The notes under the pieces: model-generated
Databases searched by the model: none
The model's input: the letters and a program-made list of their open reading frames with translations, nothing else
Told to the model about the DNA's origin: nothing
In this document: piece after piece, positions 61,301 through 64,000 of the stretch
How the letters are laid out: the number at the start of each line of letters is the position of its first letter
Position numbering within the stretch: position 1 is the stretch's first letter
Origin: Nemertoderma westbladi
Taxonomy: Eukaryota > Xenacoelomorpha > Nemertodermatida > Nemertodermatidae
Reading direction: 5' to 3'
Assembly (NCBI GenBank): GCA_032718475.1
Contig: JAUCBJ010000550.1
Span: forward strand, 1-64,000
Length of the DNA stretch: 64,000 nucleotides
Program-made: the position numbers and the translations under genes

Positions 61301-64000
61301 TTATATGCATGTAGGCCTACTACTAAATACTAGGACCTAAAACATAAAATCTTTTTGTCCATATGATTTTCAACAATAAAATAAATATATAAATAAAAAT
61401 AGTTTTCAATAATTGCGATTTACAATTCAAAATTCACACCTTAGTATTTTGATAATATATTTGGTAATTCTTGGTGAAATTTAAAATGGTTTTCAGATTC
61501 GGAATCTACAGATGAAGGCGGTTCTAATGATATCTAGAGTACATTCCATAGACAAAAAATATAGCCGACATAAAGCCAAATAAAGCCATGGTGGCTAAAT
61601 ATTGCTAATTTTTAAGTAACGTCCAACACGAAACGTCCGACACCATTCCGCACAACTTTGAATTGCAAATGTCGGTTTCAAAAGATCTGCAGTGCAATTG
61701 CGAAAACCTTTTCAAAATATAATAGTTTAGCTATAATTTGAGCTCAACAATAATAACATACCAGTCTTCGGCATTAATTGCAATCAAAAATAAAATTTGT
61801 GGAATAAAAAGTGTCCTATTTTTGTAACGTCCAACACCTTTTTAAAAGTCAACTTTGTAAGAAGAATCACGTTTCCCAATGCAAAGTATTTGCGCTATTC
61901 TGAAAAATTAATAAATTGTTTCATTTATTCAATGCAATCTGATGTCAAAAGTATTTTCGGAAATTTAAAGAAAAACATTCAAAATTCGAGAATGTCCGTA
62001 ACGTCCGACACCGTGGAATTGCCCATACGAAACCCATACGAATTTAATTATTTCGTTTTGGGTATTTTATGTAGAATCTTAAAATTAAAGTCAGTATTAA
62101 TTATATACTGTAATTAACACAGAGCTAATAACAGTCTGAACATTGACCGCACTGGATATAGATCGTCAGACTTTGTGCGTAATCCCTGGCCTAACGGTCG
62201 AAGAAAATTTACTTTTTTACTTTTACTTGTTGTCTGTAACAAAATCTCAATTTCATTAAAAAATAGCGTTTGAACAATATACCGGGAAAAACAGCAGTAC
62301 TACGGTTATCGCTTTGTCAGGAAATTATGATAACCAGTTTTGTACTATACCGAACTAGACTGCTGGATATTTAATGAGGTAATTTATTTATCATCATAAG
62401 TATAAAATTAAGACATCACCTGCTTAAAATACGGCTAACATTCTTTGGTGACATTTATTTAAATTTTAATTTTGTATATCTCCTATAAGTGAATTAATAT
62501 CTATAATGTTTAATTATTATATTAAGTTTCAATCAGTATAATATTTTTCTTATAAATAGACCTCAAGTGTCGGTTTTACTAAACATACCATTCCAATGGT
62601 GTAGACTGTGAGGCTGGCTGTTCTTACGTCATGTTACTTACCGCACCAAGACTCATTAAAGTGTCAACCGGGAGCAACTTAGTAAAACCTGAGAAGCAAT
62701 TACAACAATGGCTCATAATTATGAAAAAGATTTTTGTTTTTCATAAAATACGAATTTATTATTCCAGGATTAGCATCACCTCATTAGCATCATTCCAGGA
62801 TTTCACATCCCCTTGCTCAGGTTAACCACAGTACTGGTCTACTGTTTGAGGATTCATACATACATATACATACCAGATAGTGCAGGTAAACGTTCAGACA
62901 CCCTCGCCGTCGCCATACGCCTCCCTAAAACTTACACTGCATAAAAGCAACGAATTACGGTTAAGTTGATTGATGACGGATATGAAGTCTACCGTGAAGT
63001 AGGCCTACACTGTACAGGAATACAAGTGACATTCCTCAAATTTAGCAATAAAGCTAGTGTAGTTGAAGGTAAAAGACGTCATATTTTGGCAAATACCTTG
63101 TTTCCCTTGTATCCATGCGTTTGTAAGGAAAAAGTCAAATCTTATATACGTTAAGACGTCGGTAATAAATCGCTCGGAAGGCAATATTTTAGAATAAAAG
63201 ATTACAAAATACATGACATTTAAACTTGACAAGCACCAACTATTGGTTGTATTTGAAAGATCCTGAAATAGAACCGCCCAAAACTGCATGATTATTTTTA
63301 ATGTTTTCGTACCACCATACTACAGTATAAATATATTTATAGACCCCCCAACTTACATCCGGTGTTAGGGACCCCGGCAACAAACGCAACGAGGTCACTG
63401 AGTAGATTATTGGTAGACTTTCGATCGCTCTGGTTCATCTGGCCGGTTTCCAACTTTATTGCGAGAACGGATAGAAGACTAGAGGCATCATTGGCGAAAT
63501 CTAGATCGCGTACCTCCACTGGGTCCACCGGGACAATAGCAAAGGCTTCCTACAGAACAAAATCATAGAAACAAAAACAGTTCCAGGGCCTTCGAGCTAT
63601 AGAAATGTAAGACACCAACAGATCAAATCTACAATAATGCCGTACCAGTAATAGTGGGGCTCTCGAAGTGTGTGTAGTGTGAATCAAAATACTATTTTAA
63701 TTGTTTCCGACAGGTATGCTTTCAGACCCACCACACACTGACACACATCCATTTGCACATCGACCCAAGTATAATTAAAAACATACCCAATTACGTAAGC
63801 TGCTTAATATAAAATCATCTACGACATTCTACAGTTATGAAATAAATTTGAATTGCAATGTATGTAGTCAGTTTAAATTGAGATCAAACCTTGTCTTCCT
63901 TCAGAGGCGCACCTCCAACTTTCAGGCGTTCGGGTTTATCTTCTGCAGAATCGAGAGCTAACTGAGTGGAATGTATCCAAGTGTTGGAACACAAATGGCG
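17634..64000 (-). CDS. ITPR: Inositol 1,4,5-trisphosphate receptor, 5' part beyond the window
   Basis: ER Ca2+-release channel opened by IP3. Fourteen exons (listed separately) join in frame to 2,246 codons plus stop. The order matches vertebrate IP3 receptors: end of beta-trefoil 2, IP3-binding ARM repeats, helical coupling domains, six membrane segments with the GGGIGD selectivity filter, and a C-terminal coiled coil. IP3-contact residues are conserved: the Arg, Lys and Arg of [10 protein letters not shown] and the YRK of [10 protein letters not shown] (human R504, K508, R511, Y567, R568, K569). All junctions are GT-AG except one probable GC-AG (25,283-26,212). The first about 400 residues lie off the right edge. 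Intron sizes are very uneven, and three introns of 7.5-13.8 kb contain other genes. The last exon holds 69% of the coding sequence in the window. Confidence 0.95.
22845..23027 (-). CDS. ITPR: IP3 receptor, in-window exon 13
   Basis: Encodes [34 protein letters not shown] and [13 protein letters not shown]. Acceptor TTCTAG, donor AAG|GTGAGT. Confidence 0.95.
23592..23739 (-). CDS. ITPR: IP3 receptor, in-window exon 12
   Basis: Encodes [18 protein letters not shown], then an acidic linker ending ELDLDGQ. Acceptor TTTTAG, donor CAG|GTAATC. Confidence 0.93.
23853..23925 (-). mobile_element. SINE tail fragment
   Basis: Matches the 3' part of the SINE at 51,748-52,017 (TTTGTGCGTAAACCCTGG read on the minus strand). 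It lies in the intron between exons 11 and 12. Confidence 0.65.
24013..24232 (-). CDS. ITPR: IP3 receptor, in-window exon 11
   Basis: Encodes a variable linker, then [20 protein letters not shown] followed by YR. Acceptor TATCAG, donor AG|GTTAGC. Confidence 0.93.
24731..24892 (-). CDS. ITPR: IP3 receptor, in-window exon 10
   Basis: Encodes [40 protein letters not shown] and a linker. Acceptor TTTCAG, donor G|GTGAAT. Confidence 0.95.
25131..25282 (-). CDS. ITPR: IP3 receptor, in-window exon 9
   Basis: Encodes [19 protein letters not shown] through [13 protein letters not shown]. Acceptor TTGCAG, donor A|GTAGGT. Confidence 0.93.
26213..26425 (-). CDS. ITPR: IP3 receptor, in-window exon 8
   Basis: Encodes [39 protein letters not shown] and ITPVRYAR. 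Acceptor TTTTCAG. The only 3' border that preserves the frame with exon 9 is AAG|GCTAGT, a GC donor. Confidence 0.92.
27290..28060. mobile_element. Fold-back element with a poly-G end
   Basis: The arms share CCAAATTTTTCTAC, CTAGTGGAAAGCTGAC, GGTTGGGAAATAGCTGAGAT, GCAGGCCATTTATTCTATTA and TTTCTAGAACATTTTG with their complements. The centre at 27,570-27,640 is a palindrome around CATGGCCTACTATATA. The left arm lacks about 150 bp present in the right. The right arm ends at G16 where the left arm has only C5. Confidence 0.85.
28042..28057. repeat. Poly-G tract (G16)
   Basis: Follows GTAGAAAAATTT at the end of the fold-back's right arm. Confidence 0.95.
28130..28540. mobile_element. Third, diverged arm of the same fold-back family
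   Basis: Direct repeat of the right arm at about 27,670-28,060. It shares CGTTCTAGAAT, CCTATATCTCAGCTGTTTC, ATTTGGAATCCTTG, CTTTTTCTAAAACGCTT and GTAGAAAAATT, then a G26 run. Confidence 0.75.
28507..28532. repeat. Poly-G tract (G26), longest in the window
   Basis: Sits at the position homologous to C5 (27,311) and G16 (28,042) in sister arms. Confidence 0.95.
28598..28612. repeat. Poly-G tract (G15)
   Basis: Run of 15 G after GTGGGGCGTGGGGGT, about 150 bp before the first otopetrin-like start codon. Confidence 0.9.
28765..30414 (+). CDS. OTOP: Otopetrin-like proton channel, single exon (copy 1)
   Basis: 549 residues from ATG 28,765. Otopetrins are 12-segment plasma-membrane proton channels that conduct H+ inward at low pH. 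Visible here are a short polar N-terminus (about 50 residues) and about twelve hydrophobic segments split by a polar loop near residues 275-300. Otopetrin signatures are present: LWFQTG near residue 203, [20 protein letters not shown] near 249-268 and [15 protein letters not shown] near 498-512. The length is normal for the family. The gene is intronless and nested antisense in an IP3 receptor intron, and the second copy lies 6.7 kb downstream on the same strand. A 5' noncoding exon is possible. No clear AATAAA is seen before the minisatellite begins. Confidence 0.88.
   Translation: MKNVNYVESEDVENVDVVNINNVKDTGIAKSISIRSLESTGQNGENISTTLLGIYVLFMLVFGISLVISSHLQLEVTNTHVECFSIYVYVLGILSLITVIAFSMKELNAPVDHSNGNMFLKAGALLFFMASLTEDGIDVTIWYKYEQHHVLNATFPATIVIRAVFMGTQLMALILYSGKCLQVHQTISKCCLAQCVMGNVFLWFQTGIMEAVESLHRENPRNMTSDYLHPVTIGSSLENIQNLSRTFFIPCRIEYCLMGATMMYFMLRNVGTSPSESGQASCTLTDIDVKTTSSQTVDDKSVSLAIGLIAGSICLVSSFVVIIISSVLLTEAAEKKLETIFVKNSYVGYYITIQVIMSVCVAILGWSMRVKHTFEKNEKIYLDRALLLISLGGAFVMISFSFIAGIYSDNSKINQRILLFVTYGTYMFQASLQVIVILDGLHRRAHAAGEKWSKGLVLFIIFGNISLWIDSIFETKFNTAVIQIEFFDSWQMILHTMSPLMIYFRFHSTECFCEILHHAYSTKVGEKKESKMSWERTLSRKIRRQLSLK
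30415..30680. other. 3' flank of otopetrin-like copy 1
   Basis: T-rich flank containing two ATTGGTGATGG(C/T) words and TTTATTTA runs. No canonical AATAAA on the plus strand, so 3' end formation may use a variant signal or lie within the array. Confidence 0.4.
30681..36448. repeat. 5.8-kb minisatellite, 21-24-bp units, about 250 copies
   Basis: Unit core GTGTCATTCTCAATGGG is followed by one of a few linkers (GTGGAG, ATAGGAG, ATTGGA, GTGA, GTAGAG), giving 21-24-bp units. Blocks of several units recur as higher-order cassettes. One example is TCATTCTCAATGGGATAGGA, then a TTATTTTCAATGGGGAGG unit, seen many times at 31.0-35.3 kb. A CATTCCCAATGCGGTTG variant marks another cassette at 32.9-36.2 kb. 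The array lacks stop codons in long stretches of several frames on both strands, so the open frames here are a by-product of the repeat. It lies between the two otopetrin-like genes. Confidence 0.97.
36470..37138. other. Upstream region of otopetrin-like copy 2
   Basis: AT-rich, no repeat family recognised. It must hold any promoter of copy 2 that does not lie in the array. No core promoter element can be assigned. Confidence 0.4.
37139..38836 (+). CDS. OTOP: Otopetrin-like proton channel, single exon (copy 2)
   Basis: 565 residues from ATG 37,139. It has the same layout as copy 1: a polar Thr/Asn-rich N-terminus (about 60 residues), about twelve hydrophobic segments and a polar loop near residues 280-310. 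Shared family motifs are [11 protein letters not shown] near 209, [20 protein letters not shown] near 252-271 and [18 protein letters not shown] near 515-532. Shared words such as KWSKGLV and WSMR with copy 1 show they are paralogues, but they are strongly diverged, so the duplication is old. Intronless and antisense within the IP3 receptor intron. A polyadenylation signal lies about 80 nt after the stop. Confidence 0.88.
   Translation: MDNACYYLHENQNIESIENPNGNDCIVTEPPNLVSDTPNTTETHETTNNDKEGRDVIYFNPLIWIYALLMLTIGISLTVSSEIQTEFQYRVEIYSICVYGVGIVAVLLLLKVLFDEKSAPIDYHNGSMFVKGGIFIFFFASFTQECIDSAVFMKMLQKCGKDAAFPFYIAVRELFMAVQVIFIILHSQKCLQNNKMISKLCLAHCIMTNLFLWFQTGIEQTQTPIDLKCNSNSSAPVEGLLHILQEFTKPIISPCRIQYCLMASSMLFFMFRNIGINQMSFHGHTHLRNSLSSSSIYSNGTTVTPNEQLNGGALWIIAGVLSGTLCTLTTISVIIISQVLQEGETPELLAALITHGSFLIITMLIMSVSAAIIGWSMRFRHSLQNETGKIHVNAVILQVSLAGIYVVYGYGFFVVLYDTKLYEIRIIMLINYIFSVFQATVQTIVVLDALRRSRNVSKEGKWSKGLVIFLLLANISVWIDRLFELEFKFDTSRVEGFHNGRLWLVILHTMGPLVIHYRFHSAECLWDIINHAYSSNSEEKRERAVTWLTNLNRKSSNLIGTVVNQ
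38917..38922 (+). other. Polyadenylation signal of otopetrin-like copy 2
   Basis: AATAAA about 80 nt after the stop codon, followed by a T-rich stretch (GTTTTTTTT near 38,932), as expected for a downstream element. Confidence 0.6.
39347..39620 (+). mobile_element. tRNA-derived SINE
   Basis: The head carries an A-box (TGGTCTAGTGGTGAT) and a B-box (GGTTCGATCCC) at tRNA spacing. The body includes CTTTCATCCTTCACTGGTC, AGGCAACTTGGGAAACAGAG and GCATTCCTTGGCTTAAATGA. A second, 5'-truncated copy is inserted at 52,589-52,744. A CCA end and cloverleaf closure are lacking, so this is not a functional tRNA gene. Confidence 0.85.
39792..39931 (-). CDS. ITPR: IP3 receptor, in-window exon 7
   Basis: Encodes the less conserved stretch with [11 protein letters not shown] and KLMQYYR, aligning with the vertebrate EVWLFWRD...LSYYR region. 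Acceptor TTTGCAG, donor AG|GTAAAT. Confidence 0.9.
39985..40330 (+). mobile_element. LINE 3' end, plus-strand copy
   Basis: Encodes [58 protein letters not shown] and [16 protein letters not shown]-stop. It is the best preserved of the five related LINE ends and lies between exons 6 and 7 of the IP3 receptor. 5'-truncated. A second GCCGGCATAGCAT word at 40,351 suggests a small duplication at the 3' edge. Confidence 0.8.
40515..40650 (-). CDS. ITPR: IP3 receptor, in-window exon 6
   Basis: Encodes [30 protein letters not shown] and IEMKVQNDE. Acceptor TTTTAG, donor GAG|GTATGC. Confidence 0.95.
40952..41084 (-). CDS. ITPR: IP3 receptor, in-window exon 5
   Basis: Encodes [20 protein letters not shown] and [11 protein letters not shown], nearly identical to vertebrate receptors. 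Donor AG|GTGAGT. Confidence 0.95.
41690..41755 (+). mobile_element. SINE tail fragment
   Basis: Shares ACTTTGTGCGTAA, CCCTGG and AACGGTCGAAGAAAA with 62,163-62,235 and with the full-length element at 51.75-52.02 kb. Confidence 0.65.
41822..41945 (-). CDS. ITPR: IP3 receptor, in-window exon 4
   Basis: Encodes [18 protein letters not shown] and [20 protein letters not shown], including the IP3-contact triplet YRK. Acceptor ATTAG|AGACAT chosen because it keeps phase 0 with exon 3. Donor G|GTAAGT. Confidence 0.95.
42177..43240 (-). mobile_element. Decayed LINE with reverse transcriptase
   Basis: Read on the minus strand with several frame changes. In order: [51 protein letters not shown]; motif [14 protein letters not shown] (near 42,770-42,810); then VMLIADDL, where the usual Tyr of the catalytic YADD is Ile (42,500-42,525). 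The downstream part is deleted to a short [17 protein letters not shown]-type end at 42,240-42,330. It belongs to the same family as the other LINE ends here and is not functional. Confidence 0.85.
43241..43886. other. Intronic DNA, nothing recognised
   Basis: AT-rich with no coding frame or repeat family seen. Confidence 0.4.
43887..44480. repeat. 42-bp tandem array grading into shorter units
   Basis: From about 43,920 to 44,190 six near-identical 42-bp units contain GACACATATGTGATAATCAT and TGTCACAGAAGTAACAACCA. After 44,190 the array becomes irregular, with roughly 21-bp half-units (TTGACAATCATTGTCACATG). The multiple-of-three period keeps a frame open on both strands. No gene is implied. 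Confidence 0.92.
44481..44950. repeat. Mosaic zone between the 42-bp and 15-bp arrays
   Basis: Words of the left array (ATTGTCACAGAAGTAAC, GGTGATAATAATTGTCAC) alternate with words of the right array (ACTACTCTACTCCAA, CTGATCCAAACTA). Degenerate intermediates such as ATCTGTCACAGAACTA occur between them. Confidence 0.75.
44951..49455. repeat. 4.5-kb satellite of 15-bp units, about 300 copies
   Basis: Unit CTACTCTACTCCAAN plus one base, in three forms differing at two positions: CCAATCT, CCAAACT and CCAATAT. The forms are not random. From about 45,540 to 46,680 a cassette of two to four CCAATCT, two CCAATAT (once three) and one CCAAACT recurs about a dozen times, a 75-105-bp higher-order repeat. 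Further right, long homogeneous CCAAACT runs alternate with CCAATCT runs. Single-base errors are very rare (for example CTGCAAT at 46,018). The 15-bp period leaves two plus frames open for over 1,290 codons (LLYSN/K and YSTPI/N pentapeptides), which I do not regard as genes. Confidence 0.97.
49800..50274 (-). CDS. MTMR10/11/12: MTMR-like gene, exon 2
   Basis: Acceptor TTTACTTTCAG. The single leading base completes the split Arg codon. Encodes [20 protein letters not shown] and a helical [12 protein letters not shown] segment. An acidic [13 protein letters not shown] tail follows, ending FNTMV-stop. Confidence 0.8.
49800..54935 (-). CDS. MTMR10/11/12: Myotubularin-related pseudophosphatase, MTMR10/11/12 type, two exons
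   Basis: About 818 residues (exons 52,954-54,935 and 49,800-50,274). The start at 54,935 has a strong Kozak context (AAG before, G after). The N-terminus has a PH-GRAM domain at residues about 60-165 ([16 protein letters not shown]). The inactive phosphatase domain follows ([60 protein letters not shown]). At the P-loop, where active myotubularins have a Cys-x5-Arg motif, it reads [12 protein letters not shown] near residue 440, with no Cys. Known relatives are catalytically dead adaptors that pair with active myotubularins acting on PI3P and PI(3,5)P2. Exon 2 continues [21 protein letters not shown] and ends in an acidic tail. Nested in an IP3 receptor intron on the same strand. Which of MTMR10, 11 or 12 it equals is unresolved. 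Confidence 0.88.
50275..51235. other. MTMR intron, part without recognised features
   Basis: AT-rich, no repeat family or coding signal identified. Confidence 0.4.
51303..52518. mobile_element. 1.2-kb fold-back element with about 37-bp ends
   Basis: The left end AGGGCCGAGTAACTCAAAAA, then ATCTTGAGATTGACCTT, is matched by its reverse complement at 52,482-52,518 with one mismatch. Internal arms are rich in AACTTGAAATTTCAAG and TCAAGGT words. It contains an older or later SINE at 51,748-52,017. No transposase. Confidence 0.85.
51748..52017 (-). mobile_element. tRNA-derived SINE, full-length
   Basis: On the minus strand: A-box TAGTGTAGTGGTTGCA, B-box GGTTCGATCCC, a body with GGACCAGCCAGGGCGCATCT and GTACTGGAGTTTCC, and the tail TGTGCGTAATCCCTGGCC then GAAGAAAATTTAC. 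Fragments of the tail recur at 23.85, 41.69 and 62.16 kb. It is a different family from the SINE at 39.35 kb. Confidence 0.85.
52589..52744 (-). mobile_element. 5'-truncated SINE with 14-bp target-site duplication
   Basis: The reverse complement matches 39,468-39,585 of the tRNA-derived SINE (CTTTCACCCTTCAGTGGTC, AGGCATTCCTTGGCTTAA). It is flanked by AATAAGTATCTATA at 52,575-52,588 and 52,745-52,758. The uninterrupted MITE at 57.2 kb has a single AAAGTATCTGTATA at this place. Confidence 0.9.
52954..54935 (-). CDS. MTMR10/11/12: MTMR-like gene, exon 1
   Basis: 1,982 nt ending WSECYLR at donor TTACG|GTAAGT. Reading through the donor gives an immediate TAA, so an unspliced reading would look complete but lacks the C-terminal region conserved in the family. 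Confidence 0.88.
54936..55741. other. Upstream region of the MTMR-like gene
   Basis: AT-rich. Presumably carries the promoter and 5' UTR of the nested gene. No core element can be assigned and no other coding signal is seen. Confidence 0.4.
55742..55899 (-). CDS. ITPR: IP3 receptor, in-window exon 3
   Basis: Encodes NSALTIQV, the IP3-contact helix [17 protein letters not shown] and LEELSDP. Acceptor TTTTAG, donor CCC|GTGAGT, phase 0. Confidence 0.95.
55955..56285 (-). mobile_element. LINE 3' end, internally deleted, with a poly-G expansion
   Basis: Aligns with 630-1,000 (ATGCTGCATTG, GCTGTCCA, CACGCTTATT, ATGAGGCTGYCAAAG, ACCTGCAAAGCGGA, GTGCATTGTAC). It lacks about 110 bp of the middle. 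TCAAGCTTGGGGGAACC of the other copy is here TCAAGCTTT-G16-ACC. Confidence 0.8.
56121..56136. repeat. Poly-G tract (G16) inside a LINE fragment
   Basis: Replaces a G5 found at the same place in the LINE copies at 906-910 (and as C5 at 40,032). Confidence 0.95.
57110..57389. mobile_element. MITE, uninterrupted copy
   Basis: Inverted-repeat ends: GTGAAGTATACCAG / ATATGAAGAATACCA at the left, and CTGGTATCCTTCACATGGGC at the right. Serves as the empty-site reference for the two insertions in the copy at 51.2-52.9 kb. A left-end fragment of the family also lies near 56,455-56,500. Confidence 0.8.
58314..58391 (-). mobile_element. Very short LINE 3' end with 12-bp target-site duplication
   Basis: 78 bp matching the 3' terminus of the 608-1,045 element (GGATCGGCATGCTGCAT, AAGAATGCTGTGCCGGCTT). 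Flanked by CCAATACCACAT at 58,302-58,313 and 58,392-58,403. A 5'-truncated insertion that fixes the true 3' end of this LINE. Confidence 0.9.
59442..59505. repeat. 19-bp tandem repeat upstream of the secreted-protein gene
   Basis: Just over three copies of GTATCATATTTTGTCACWT, about 240-300 bp before the start codon. Confidence 0.85.
59742..60485 (+). CDS. Secreted cysteine-rich protein, probably GPI-anchored
   Basis: 247 residues in one exon, start ATG at 59,742. Residues 1-21 are a signal peptide ([17 protein letters not shown]). The mature part has ten Cys (26, 68, 71, 99, 105, 113, 141, 145, 146, 152) and N-glycosylation sites (NVT at 23, NFT at 115). The order CPVC - 27 - C - 13 - C - 27 - CMEIC resembles the six-Cys pattern of saposin-B folds, with one extra Cys (105). 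This is a pattern match by eye and not a confirmed family. Residues 199-218 are a Thr-rich stalk with ten consecutive Thr. Residues 234-246 are a hydrophobic tail with no charged residue after it, as in GPI-anchor signals. A saposin-like surface protein binding lipid is possible, but I assign no function. Nested antisense in the IP3 receptor intron, with AATAAA about 230 nt downstream. Confidence 0.75.
   Translation: MSRVLSFGIGITTLFVGLVHGVNVTCRHGRLQTMLSSNHDNVADLNWDWRDTGGSLVAGLGSVSDEQCPVCHMWESMSATFLKQYPELKVMAGARYETCAYGGGCEAQSEHPCTNFTEFMQEFLDAEYGTGVTVSIIESFCMEICCEGAEVCNSIDHPEFHLPAYINSDGTYNWEHPVWQLDLDGNPIPYNRAGPEDSTTTTTTTTTTDPPTTATPGSSTLVESFANKIFGSFNVFLVAFMGLLFFH
60717..60722 (+). other. Polyadenylation signal of the secreted-protein gene
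   Basis: AATAAA about 230 nt after the stop codon. Confidence 0.55.
61035..62011. repeat. Cluster of seven GTAACGTCCGACAC words
   Basis: Copies at 61,035-61,048, 61,201-61,214, 61,217-61,230 (GCCCG), 61,616-61,629 (CCAAC), about 61,631-61,643 (AAACG), 61,824-61,837 (CCAAC) and 61,998-62,011. All are in the same orientation in an otherwise AT-rich, CpG-poor stretch. Spacing is irregular (14 to about 390 bp) and the DNA between them is not obviously repeated. Confidence 0.8.
62163..62235 (+). mobile_element. SINE tail fragment
   Basis: CAGACTTTGTGCGTAATCCC, TGGCCTAACGGTCGAAGAAA and ATTTACTTTTTTACTTTTAC match the tail of the SINE at 51.75-52.02 kb. Confidence 0.7.
63357..63549 (-). CDS. ITPR: IP3 receptor, in-window exon 2
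   Basis: Encodes [20 protein letters not shown] onward to VPNTG, the start of the IP3-binding ARM domain. Acceptor CTGTAG, donor GGAT|GTAAGT, phase 1 end. Confidence 0.95.
63890..64000 (-). CDS. ITPR: IP3 receptor, in-window exon 1 (truncated by the edge)
   Basis: Encodes [13 protein letters not shown] through APLKEDK, the end of the second beta-trefoil. Donor AAG|GTTTGATC, phase 0. Confidence 0.9.

Larger units (their letters stand above)
55900..63356. other. 7.5-kb IP3 receptor intron hosting a secreted-protein gene
   Basis: Exons 2 and 3 join directly ([14 protein letters not shown]). The intron contains LINE and MITE fragments, the plus-strand gene at 59,742-60,485 and a cluster of a repeated 14-bp word. 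56,290-57,100 and 62,240-63,356 show no gene or repeat I can name, apart from a MITE-end fragment near 56,455-56,500. Confidence 0.85.

Overview
The window is a piece of an AT-rich metazoan nuclear genome, not a prokaryotic or viral one. Its genes have spliced coding exons with GT-AG borders, AATAAA signals, tRNA-derived SINEs, non-LTR retrotransposon ends, large fold-back elements and very long tandem arrays. The gene families (IP3 receptor, otopetrin proton channels, MAP7, an inactive myotubularin) are bilaterian-type. The frequent palindromic words TAGGCCTA and ACCGGT and the dense fold-backs suggest a marine invertebrate, possibly a deuterostome. That placement is an inference and no species is claimed.

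Layout. 1-6.8 kb is repeat-bearing intergenic DNA: a LINE end, a 32-bp tandem array and poly-C/G tracts. 6.83-9.19 kb (minus) is an uninterrupted MAP7/ensconsin-like reading frame. 10-17.2 kb is intergenic and dominated by three fold-back elements, a SINE-like sequence and a 54-bp array. From 17.63 kb to beyond the right edge (minus) lies one huge gene, the inositol 1,4,5-trisphosphate receptor. I reconstructed 14 in-frame exons covering 2,246 codons, from the end of the second beta-trefoil through the pore to the stop. Thirteen short exons carry the N-terminal part, and one terminal exon of 4,668 nt carries the rest.

Three of the receptor's introns host other genes. The 13.4-kb intron holds two single-exon otopetrin-like genes on the opposite strand, separated by a 5.8-kb array of 21-24-bp units. 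The 13.8-kb intron holds a two-exon MTMR10/11/12-type pseudophosphatase gene on the same strand and a 4.5-kb array of 15-bp units with higher-order structure. The 7.5-kb intron holds a single-exon gene, on the opposite strand, for a small secreted, probably GPI-anchored cysteine-rich protein. Four genes are therefore nested in one host gene.

Functionally, the IP3 receptor releases Ca2+ from the ER, otopetrins conduct protons, and the MTMR pseudophosphatase acts in phosphoinositide turnover. A shared ion and phosphoinositide signalling theme is tempting but unproven; intronic insertion alone explains the arrangement. I found no unknown multi-gene system. The most unusual aspects are the nesting, the intron-poor gene structures, the two giant intronic arrays, and the poly-G tracts that grow from short G5 seeds in related transposon copies.
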